Positions 37,300-43,223 of a stretch of 43,223 bases of DNA are shown in pieces. The notes beneath the pieces are model-generated. The model was not told the DNA's origin. It ran no database searches and was given only the letters and a program-made list of their open reading frames with translations. Each line of letters begins with the position of its first letter. Position 1 is the stretch's first letter. This stretch comes from Rhodobiaceae bacterium (GTDB lineage: Bacteria > Pseudomonadota > Alphaproteobacteria > Rhizobiales > TMED25). The stretch is taken from the NCBI GenBank assembly GCA_018651345.1, contig JABIEF010000012.1, positions 1-43,223 of the forward strand. The letters are read 5' to 3'. Both the position numbers and the translations under genes were made by a program.

Positions 37300-38463
37300 A
37301 TGAAAAGCCAATATTTATTTACAAGTGAATCTGTTTCTGAAGGGCATCCAGATAAAGTTTGCGATAAAATATCAGATACTCTGCTTGATGCCTACATAAG
37401 AGAAAATCCAGAATCCAGGGTAGCAATCGAAACACTTGTTACAACCAATCTAGTCGTTCTGTCGGGAGAAACAAATAATACAAAAATATCTAAGAATCAG
37501 ATTGAAGAAATCGTACGCAACTGTATTAAAAAAATTGGCTATGAACAGGAGCATTTTGACTGGAAAACCGTTGAAATAATATCAAAAATACATTCACAGT
37601 CAGCTGATATAGCTCAAGGTGTGGATGAGACAGATTATAAAGAAGAAGGGGCTGGGGACCAAGGAATTATGTTTGGTTTTGCTTGTTCAGAGACAGATTC
37701 ATTAATGCCAGCTCCATTATATTATGCAAATAAAATACTTATGCAGATAGCTGAAGCCCGACATAGTGGAGAGATAACAGAGCTTGGGCCAGATGCAAAA
37801 AGTCAAATAACCCTCTTATATGAAAATGGAATACCCATCAAAGCAGAAAAGATTTTAGTTTCCAGCCAGCATAAAGAAAGTATTGATGCTAATAGAGTTC
37901 GTCAAATAATTAGACCTTATATTGAGAGAATACTTCCTAAAAATTGGATGTGCTCTGAAGATGATTTTTTAGTAAATCCTACAGGAAAGTTTGTAATAGG
38001 CGGACCTCATGGTGATACAGGGCTAACAGGAAGAAAAATAATTGTGGACACTTATGGCGGAGCAGCTCCTCATGGTGGTGGGGCTTTTTCAGGAAAGGAT
38101 CCAACTAAAGTAGATAGATCGGCATCTTATGCAGCTAGGTATATTGCAAAAAATATCGTTCATGCTGGTTTATCTAAAAAATGTTTAATACAGGTTTCAT
38201 ATGCAATTGGAGTTTCAGAACCTCTATCACTATATGTTAAATTAGGAGATGATGCAAAAATTAGCGAAGATAAATTAATTAATGTCATTAATAAAATAAT
38301 TGATCTTAGACCTAAAGGAATTAGAAAACATCTACAACTGAATAGACCGATATATAGCAAAACAAGCGCTTATGGGCATTTTGGCAGAATACCTGAAGAT
38401 GACGGAAGCTTCTCTTGGGAAAAAACAGATTTAACAGAAGATATATTAAGTGAACTAACATAA
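37300..38463 (+). CDS. metK: S-adenosylmethionine synthetase
   Basis: This is a 387-residue enzyme making SAM from methionine and ATP. Motifs include [14 protein letters not shown] (His16, Asp18, Lys19), [32 protein letters not shown] and [18 protein letters not shown], all intact. SAM is used by RsmI, MiaB, HemW and TrmB in this window. With only 4 bp after lnt there is no room for a SAM riboswitch directly upstream, so local SAM feedback is unlikely to act at this gene's own leader. trmB follows after 23 bp. Confidence 0.98.
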   Translation: MKSQYLFTSESVSEGHPDKVCDKISDTLLDAYIRENPESRVAIETLVTTNLVVLSGETNNTKISKNQIEEIVRNCIKKIGYEQEHFDWKTVEIISKIHSQSADIAQGVDETDYKEEGAGDQGIMFGFACSETDSLMPAPLYYANKILMQIAEARHSGEITELGPDAKSQITLLYENGIPIKAEKILVSSQHKESIDANRVRQIIRPYIERILPKNWMCSEDDFLVNPTGKFVIGGPHGDTGLTGRKIIVDTYGGAAPHGGGAFSGKDPTKVDRSASYAARYIAKNIVHAGLSKKCLIQVSYAIGVSEPLSLYVKLGDDAKISEDKLINVINKIIDLRPKGIRKHLQLNRPIYSKTSAYGHFGRIPEDDGSFSWEKTDLTEDILSELT

Positions 38464-38486
38464 AATTTATATAAATTGCTAATTAA

Positions 38487-39173
38487 ATGGAAGAAAAACA
38501 AAGCGCAAATAGATTACATGGGAGAAAAAAACTATATAAACTAAGTGATGAAAAAACAACTTTATTAGATGATGTCCTTCCTAAATTTATCATAAATATT
38601 GATAATAATAATGAAAATTTATCTAACTTTTCTCAAAAAAAAGAAATATTCCTTGAAATTGGTTTTGGATACGGAGAACATCTAGCTTTTCAGGCTTATA
38701 ATAATCCAAATATTGATATCATTGGTGCAGAACCATTCCTAAATGGCATTACAAACCTACTAAAAATAATTGTAAAAAAAAATATTAAAAATATTAAAAT
38801 ATATAATCACGATGCACTAACTCTAATTAAATCAATAAAACCTGAAACGATTTCAACAATTTATATACTCTTTCCAGATCCTTGGCCTAAAACGAGACAT
38901 AATAAAAGAAGGATTATTAATGAAAGTTCAATTAAAGAATATTCAAGGATTTTAAAAAAAGACGGTAAAATAATAATTGCAACAGATTCAAAGGATTACC
39001 AATATTGGATATTATTACATATGCAAAAAAATAGATTATTTGAATGGTTAGTAAATGATGCCAATGACTGGAGAACCCGTTTAATAAAAGGACCCCTAAC
39101 AAAATACGAAAAAAAATCTATTAAATCTAATAACAAGCCCGTATATTTTATGTTTAAAAAAAATATTATTTAA
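38487..39173 (+). CDS. trmB: tRNA (guanine-N7-)-methyltransferase
   Basis: This is a 228-residue class I SAM methyltransferase forming m7G46 in tRNAs. Motif I is FLEIGFGYGEHLAFQA, followed by IIGAEPFLNGI, IKIYNHDAL and the hallmark TIYILFPDPWPKTRHNKRRI with catalytic-site Asp and the basic tRNA-binding run. The start MEEKQSANRLHGRKKLYKLS has the typical Arg-rich opening. It is probably the last gene of the lnt-metK-trmB unit, with an intrinsic terminator 71 bp after its stop. Confidence 0.96.
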   Translation: MEEKQSANRLHGRKKLYKLSDEKTTLLDDVLPKFIINIDNNNENLSNFSQKKEIFLEIGFGYGEHLAFQAYNNPNIDIIGAEPFLNGITNLLKIIVKKNIKNIKIYNHDALTLIKSIKPETISTIYILFPDPWPKTRHNKRRIINESSIKEYSRILKKDGKIIIATDSKDYQYWILLHMQKNRLFEWLVNDANDWRTRLIKGPLTKYEKKSIKSNNKPVYFMFKKNII

Positions 39174-39179
39174 AATGAC

Positions 39180-39208
39180 TTGTATTTCTTATAATAGAAA
39201 TTTATAAT
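39180..39208 (+). promoter_or_regulatory. Candidate promoter of the rimP-nusA-ylxR-infB operon
   Basis: TTGTAT (39180-39185) and TATAAT (39203-39208) are separated by exactly 17 bp, close to the sigma-70 consensus. Transcription would start near 39215, about 30 bases before the terminator-like hairpin. AT-rich DNA gives many such matches, so the spacing and location, not the boxes alone, support it. Confidence 0.5.
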
Positions 39209-39243
39209 ATATTATTCCTACTTATAGTTTTATATAAATTTTC

Positions 39244-39267
39244 GGGCTCTTTAAAAGCCCTTTTTTT
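39244..39267 (+). terminator. Intrinsic terminator between trmB and rimP, possible attenuator
   Basis: GGGCT (39244-39248) pairs with AGCCC (39256-39260) around a 7-base loop, followed at once by seven T. It is the clearest rho-independent terminator in the window. It may end the lnt-metK-trmB unit; because a promoter candidate lies upstream of it and rimP begins in its T-run, it could also work as a conditional terminator for rimP-nusA. Confidence 0.75.
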
Positions 39268-39832
39268 GTATATAAAACAAAAAAAGAGAAAAAAAATTAA
39301 AGAGAATAATAAGAAAATAAGAATTAATAATGAAACAACAGAAGAAGAAAAAATTTCTTCTCTGGTTGAACCCTTAATAGAAAATATGGGTTACCAACTT
39401 GTCAGGATTAAAATGATAGGCGGAGACCACAATATATTACAGGTTATGGCTGAAAAAGAAGATGGGACTTTAGCTATATCCGATTGCTCAAAAATTAGTA
39501 GAATTCTATCTCCTATTATGGATATTGAAGACCTTATAGAAGATCAATACAGATTGGAAGTCTCTTCTCCTGGGATAGACAGGCCCCTTGTAAGAATTAT
39601 TGACTTTGAAAGAACTATTGGTTTAGAGGCAAAAATAGAATTAAGTGAGATGCTTGCAGACAGAAAACATTTTCGTGGCATGATTGAAGGAACCCAGGAT
39701 AGTGAAGTCTTATTAAAAATGGAAATTGATGGATATGATGAACCTCAAATTATTGGCATACCTTTTAAAAAAATAAGTTCAGCTAAATTAATTATGACTG
39801 ACGATTTAATTGCATTAGCAAATAATAATTAA
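39266..39832 (+). CDS. rimP: Ribosome maturation factor RimP (start uncertain)
   Basis: This protein helps 30S assembly. The family region begins around EEEKISSLVEPLIENMGYQLVRI and continues with DCSKISRILSPIMD, YRLEVSSPGIDRPLVR and IPFKKISSAKLIM at the end. The frame has no ATG before the methionine inside the conserved NMGYQ. The only standard start upstream of the family region is this TTG, which lies in the T-run of a terminator and has no ribosome binding site. It would give a very basic 30-residue extension rich in Lys and Asn. A start at a rarer codon further in (ATT or CTG near 39350-39370) is possible. nusA follows after 31 bp. Confidence 0.88.
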   Translation: MYIKQKKRKKIKENNKKIRINNETTEEEKISSLVEPLIENMGYQLVRIKMIGGDHNILQVMAEKEDGTLAISDCSKISRILSPIMDIEDLIEDQYRLEVSSPGIDRPLVRIIDFERTIGLEAKIELSEMLADRKHFRGMIEGTQDSEVLLKMEIDGYDEPQIIGIPFKKISSAKLIMTDDLIALANNN

Positions 39833-39863
39833 ATAATTATAAGATATAGAATTGGAGATTAAA

Positions 39864-41522
39864 ATGGCTCAAAGTGGTGTAAGTGCAAACCGTTTAGAAT
39901 TATTGCAAATAGCAGATGCTGTCGCACGTGATAAATCTATAGATAAATCAATTGTTATAGAAGCAATGGAGGATGCAATACAAAAAGCTGCAAAATCACG
40001 TTACGGTTCTGAAAATGAGATTCGTGCTGAAATTGATCCTAAAACAGGTCAAACAAACCTTGCGAGGCTTCTTGAAGTAGTTGAAACAGTTGAAAATGAT
40101 TCTACAGAAATTAGCCTTGAGTATGCTAAATTAAAAAATTTAGAAGCAGAATTAGGAGACTATATTTCAGAAGAACTGCCACCAATAGAATTTGGAAGAA
40201 TAGCAGCACAAAACGCAAAGCAAGTAATATTTCAAAAAGTTCGTGATGCTGAAAGAGATCGTCAGTTTGAAGAGTTTAAAAATAGAGTTGGAGAGATAAT
40301 ATCAGGTATTGTCAAAAGAGTTGAGTATGGAAATATTATTGTTGATCTTGGAAAAACAGAAGCTATAGTGCGCAGAGATGAGCTACTACCTCGCGAAGTC
40401 TTTAGAAATGGGGACAGAGTTTTAGCCTATATCCATGAAGTTAAAAGGGAACAAAGAGGACCTCAGATATTTCTTTCTAGAACACACAATCAATTTATGA
40501 CAAAATTGTTTACTCAAGAAGTTCCTGAAATTTATGATGGGATTGTTGAAATAGTTGCTGTTTCAAGAGATGCTGGTAGTAGAGCTAAAATAGCCGTTAG
40601 ATCAAATGATACAAGCATAGACCCTGTTGGTGCTTGCGTAGGGATGAGAGGAAGTCGCGTGCAAGCAGTTGTCAATGAATTGCAGGGTGAAAAAATTGAT
40701 ATTATTAAATGGAACCCAGATATGGCAACCTTCATTATTAATTCTTTAGCTCCTGCGGAAGTATCAAAAGTAGTATTGGATGAAGAAATCGAGAGGATTG
40801 AAGTTGTAGTTCCCGACGAGCATCTTTCGTTGGCAATTGGTAGAAAAGGTCAAAATGTTAGACTAGCTTGCCAATTAACTGGATGGGATATTGATATATT
40901 AACTGAAGCCAGTGAATCTGAGAGAAGACAAAATGAGTTTACTGAAAGAAGTAATATATTTATTGAAGCGCTTGATGTTGACGAAGTCATAGCACAATTA
41001 TTAGTTTCAGAAGGATTTACATCAATTGAAGATTTAACTTATGTAGAAATTAAAGAAATAATTGATATAGAAGGATTTGATGAAGATACTGCAATAGAAA
41101 TTCAACATAGGGCTAAAATTTATCTTGAAGAGAAAAATATAAAACAAGATAAAAAAAGAATTAAAATAGGTGTTTCAGATGACCTACTTGCCATAGATGG
41201 AATAACAACAGACATGTTAGTTAAGCTTGGAGAAAACGATATAAAATCATTAGATGACTTTGCTGGTTCTATAACAGATGATTTAACTGGTTGGGTTGAA
41301 AAAAATGAAGACGGTAATAAGAAGCATCCCGGCATATTCAGTGATTTTAATATTAATGCACCAAAAGCAGAGAAAATGATCATGGACGCGAGAGTAAAAG
41401 CAGGATGGATAACCGAAGAAGATCTTAATCAAAATGAAAGAGTTAATGTAATAATTGATGAAGACAAAGAAAAAGAAAAAGAAAAAGCTGCTAAACTAAG
41501 AAATGCAAGAATATTAAAATAA
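39864..41522 (+). CDS. nusA: Transcription termination/antitermination factor NusA
   Basis: This is a 552-residue RNA polymerase-binding factor. The N-terminal domain (about 1-125) has LELLQIADAVARDKSI and AMEDAIQKAAKSRYG. An S1 domain (about 130-200) includes ISGIVKRVEYGNIIVDLGKTEA. KH1 and KH2 carry GACVGMRGSRVQAVVNELQG and AIGRKGQNVRLACQLTGWDI. Two C-terminal helix-hairpin-helix acidic repeats follow (FTSIEDLTYVEIKEIIDIEG and a second near 450). The ATG at 39864 is chosen over a TTG at 39852 because GGAG (39854-39857) lies six bases before it. The operon place between rimP and ylxR is universal. Confidence 0.98.
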   Translation: MAQSGVSANRLELLQIADAVARDKSIDKSIVIEAMEDAIQKAAKSRYGSENEIRAEIDPKTGQTNLARLLEVVETVENDSTEISLEYAKLKNLEAELGDYISEELPPIEFGRIAAQNAKQVIFQKVRDAERDRQFEEFKNRVGEIISGIVKRVEYGNIIVDLGKTEAIVRRDELLPREVFRNGDRVLAYIHEVKREQRGPQIFLSRTHNQFMTKLFTQEVPEIYDGIVEIVAVSRDAGSRAKIAVRSNDTSIDPVGACVGMRGSRVQAVVNELQGEKIDIIKWNPDMATFIINSLAPAEVSKVVLDEEIERIEVVVPDEHLSLAIGRKGQNVRLACQLTGWDIDILTEASESERRQNEFTERSNIFIEALDVDEVIAQLLVSEGFTSIEDLTYVEIKEIIDIEGFDEDTAIEIQHRAKIYLEEKNIKQDKKRIKIGVSDDLLAIDGITTDMLVKLGENDIKSLDDFAGSITDDLTGWVEKNEDGNKKHPGIFSDFNINAPKAEKMIMDARVKAGWITEEDLNQNERVNVIIDEDKEKEKEKAAKLRNARILK

Positions 41523-41527
41523 AAAAT

Positions 41528-42088
41528 ATGGATTATAAAACCTGTATAGCAACGAAAGAATTTTTATCTATAAATGACCTAGTGCGTTTAGTGATTACAT
41601 CAAATGATAAAATTGTACCTGATTTAAAAAAAAAGTTACCCGGAAATGAACTATGGATTAAAGCAAAGAAAAATATTATAGAATTAGCTATCAAAGAAAA
41701 TATTTTTAACGACCAATTGAACAAAAAAAATATTGAAATAGACGATTTGGCTTTAAAAATAGAAAATTTATACAAAAAAGAAATTTCGAATAATATCAAT
41801 ATTGCAATAAAAGCAGGTGACGTGGTATTGGGATATACAAAAGTTTTAGATTGTATAAAAAATAAATTAACAAAAATACTTTTTACAGCTAGCGATGCTG
41901 GTATTGATGGGAAAAAAAAATTAGTGTCAGCGTGTAGAGAGGATATTTATATATTTAATATATTTAATATCGATGAAATAAGTAAAATTATTGGAAAAGA
42001 AAATACTGTGCATTTATGTGTTAAAACAGGTAACATGGCAAATATAATAATTAACTCTATCGCCCAATATAACAATTATATAAGATAA
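41528..42088 (+). CDS. ylxR: YlxR (DUF448) protein with C-terminal L7Ae-like domain
   Basis: This is a 186-residue RNA-binding protein between nusA and infB. Residues 1-65 fit YlxR: KTCIATKEFLSINDLVRLV and KIVPDLKKKLPGNELWIKA. The normally invariant R-x-C near the start is K-T-C, and the PGRG(A/R)(Y/W) motif reads PGNELW, so the basic surface is reduced. Residues about 90-186 look like a ribosomal L7Ae/L30e-type domain (AIKAGDVVLGYTKVLDCI, KILFTASDAGIDGKKKL), an extension common in Alphaproteobacteria. It starts 5 bp after nusA and infB follows after 6 bp. Confidence 0.9.
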   Translation: MDYKTCIATKEFLSINDLVRLVITSNDKIVPDLKKKLPGNELWIKAKKNIIELAIKENIFNDQLNKKNIEIDDLALKIENLYKKEISNNINIAIKAGDVVLGYTKVLDCIKNKLTKILFTASDAGIDGKKKLVSACREDIYIFNIFNIDEISKIIGKENTVHLCVKTGNMANIIINSIAQYNNYIR

Positions 42089-42094
42089 GAAAAT

Positions 42095-43223
42095 ATGACA
42101 GATACAAAAGATACAGCAGACAATAAACTTACGATAAAAAGCAAGAAAACGCTTAGTCTGAAAGGTTCTATAAGCTCAAATCAGACTAAACCAAGCTTTG
42201 CCCAGGGTCGAGGAAACTCTGTAGTTGTAGAAACAAAAAGAAAAAGAATTATTAGACCTATCGATAATAATAATGAAGTTAATAATGTTTTTAATAACGA
42301 AAAATCTAAAAGTGAAGATCCATTAGATGCGAGTATAAATAATAATATTCTTACATCAAATGAAAAAGACGCACGTACGCAAGCCTTAATTGAATCTAAA
42401 AATAATAAAATAAAAGAATCTAAAAATAATAATAAAACTGCTGACGAAGAAGATAATCTAATATTATCCATAGATTCAGAAACAGATAATCAGAAAAATC
42501 AAGACGACAAAAATAGTATTAATACACCTAAAGAAGTTGTTGTCGATAGTGAGGTGGAATCTTCAAGAAAGAATAAAAGAACACCTGTTAGTGAAGATTT
42601 AACAGACGATGACCAGGAAGGAAGAAAAAAGACAAATTTAAAACAGACTAAAACACTTGGACAAGATGAGCGAAGAAAAACAAAACTAACTATTACGAAG
42701 GCTTTAGATGATACTCCTCGACATCGATCATTAGCATCCATAAGAAGACGACGTGAACGTGAAAAAAGACAATCTCTCGGCTCTGAGATTCAGCAAAAAA
42801 TTAGTAGGGAAGTTATTCTTCCAGAAGCAATAACAATACAAGATCTTGCAAATAGAATGGCAGAAAGATCTGTTGATGTGATAAAGCTTCTGATGAAACA
42901 AGGACAAATGTCCAAAATAACCGATATAATCGATGCAGATACTGCTCAATTAATAGCCGAAGAGATGGGGCATGTAGTTAAAAGGGTTTCTGATGCTGAC
43001 GTTGAAGAAGGTCTACACGGTAGCGATGATTTATTAGAAAATCTTGAATCTAGAGCGCCTGTTGTTACAATAATGGGGCATGTAGATCATGGTAAAACAT
43101 CTTTATTAGATGCCCTGAGACAATCCAATGTTGTTACTGGCGAAGCCGGGGGGATAACTCAACATATAGGTGCCTATCAATTAACTACGGATTCAGGCAA
43201 CATAATTACATTTCTTGATACAC
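42095..43223 (+). CDS. infB: Translation initiation factor IF-2, 5' part, cut by the window edge
   Basis: The frame runs from ATG 42095 to the end without a stop; 376 codons are seen. The start KKTLSLKGS and [17 protein letters not shown] is the usual alphaproteobacterial IF-2 N-terminus. A long low-complexity Asn/Lys/Glu/Asp-rich linker follows (about 60-210). The IF2N domain is at about 245-300 ([20 protein letters not shown]). The GTPase domain begins with G1 GHVDHGKT at 328-335 and continues through [15 protein letters not shown], the switch region. The factor places initiator tRNA on the ribosome. It is the last visible gene of rimP-nusA-ylxR-infB. Confidence 0.97.
   Translation, partial: MTDTKDTADNKLTIKSKKTLSLKGSISSNQTKPSFAQGRGNSVVVETKRKRIIRPIDNNNEVNNVFNNEKSKSEDPLDASINNNILTSNEKDARTQALIESKNNKIKESKNNNKTADEEDNLILSIDSETDNQKNQDDKNSINTPKEVVVDSEVESSRKNKRTPVSEDLTDDDQEGRKKTNLKQTKTLGQDERRKTKLTITKALDDTPRHRSLASIRRRREREKRQSLGSEIQQKISREVILPEAITIQDLANRMAERSVDVIKLLMKQGQMSKITDIIDADTAQLIAEEMGHVVKRVSDADVEEGLHGSDDLLENLESRAPVVTIMGHVDHGKTSLLDALRQSNVVTGEAGGITQHIGAYQLTTDSGNIITFLDT
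42392..42432. repeat. Direct repeat inside the infB linker
   Basis: The 17 bp GAATCTAAAAATAATAA occurs at 42392-42408 and again at 42416-42432, in frame with a 24 bp period, giving two Glu-Ser-Lys-Asn-Asn units in the disordered linker. It looks like a small duplication. Confidence 0.8.

Noticed and set aside
42181-42949. Three minus-strand open frames opposite infB
   Set aside because: They are antisense to the conserved IF-2 coding frame, and their Ser/Leu/Phe-rich translations are what the Asn/Lys/Glu/Asp-rich linker gives on the other strand.

Overview
The window looks like a piece of the chromosome of an AT-rich, streamlined alphaproteobacterium, probably marine. The evidence is the very low G+C seen throughout, short or overlapping intergenic gaps, and alphaproteobacterial gene neighbourhoods: hrcA-grpE beside rph-rdgB-hemW; rsmI-gshB; tsaB-rimI-fur-plsC-miaB-phoH-ybeY-lnt-metK-trmB; rimP-nusA-ylxR-infB. 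YlxR carries the L7Ae-type extension usual in that class, and a Fur without structural cysteine pairs also fits. Lineages such as SAR116, HIMB59 or AEGEAN-169 are plausible, but the exact lineage cannot be settled by reading. I saw no rRNA, tRNA, CRISPR array, insertion sequence or prophage.

Region 1 (1-12733) is accessory metabolism with frequent strand changes. It holds the 3' end of an unrecognised gene; a minus-strand trio of acyl-CoA dehydrogenase, small membrane protein and pirin; a cupin protein; a small NTF2-fold protein; and a class III aminotransferase. Next comes a five-gene minus-strand operon for CoA-ester catabolism (6121-10403): a VOC epimerase-like protein, a MenB/BadI-like crotonase, a family III CoA-transferase, and both subunits of a glutaconate/IpdAB-type CoA-transferase. 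Opposite it, behind a shared 185 bp promoter region, lie an SMP-30 lactonase-like protein and an M24-fold hydrolase that appears to have lost its metal ligands.

Region 2 (12737-18272, minus strand) is hrcA-grpE-recF-gyrB, reading in the direction of transcription. RecF and GyrB are next to the heat-shock genes rather than to dnaA-dnaN.

Region 3 (18416-43223, all plus strand) is a housekeeping run of about 25 kb. It covers RNA maturation (rph, miaB, ybeY, trmB), nucleotide sanitation (rdgB), heme biosynthesis/trafficking (hemW), rRNA methylation (rsmI), glutathione (gshB), ornithine-lipid-type acylation (olsB-like) and nitrogen signalling (glnD). It also covers peptidoglycan lipid II export (murJ), Trp-tRNA synthesis (trpS), a universal stress protein, Fe-S delivery (nfuA), t6A formation and N-terminal acetylation (tsaB, rimI), Fur, phospholipid acylation (plsC), phoH, lipoprotein maturation (lnt) and SAM synthesis (metK). 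It ends in the transcription/translation operon rimP-nusA-ylxR-infB, where infB runs off the window.

I did not find a clearly new defence or mobile system. The best leads are four. First, a promoter followed by an intrinsic terminator just ahead of a rimP with no ATG start, which could be an attenuator for rimP-nusA-infB. Second, the CoA operon, with a crotonase whose active site matches neither classical enoyl-CoA hydratase nor MenB. Third, an acyl-CoA dehydrogenase with Asp at the catalytic-base position. Fourth, perfect inverted repeats placed in front of fur and between trpS and usp.
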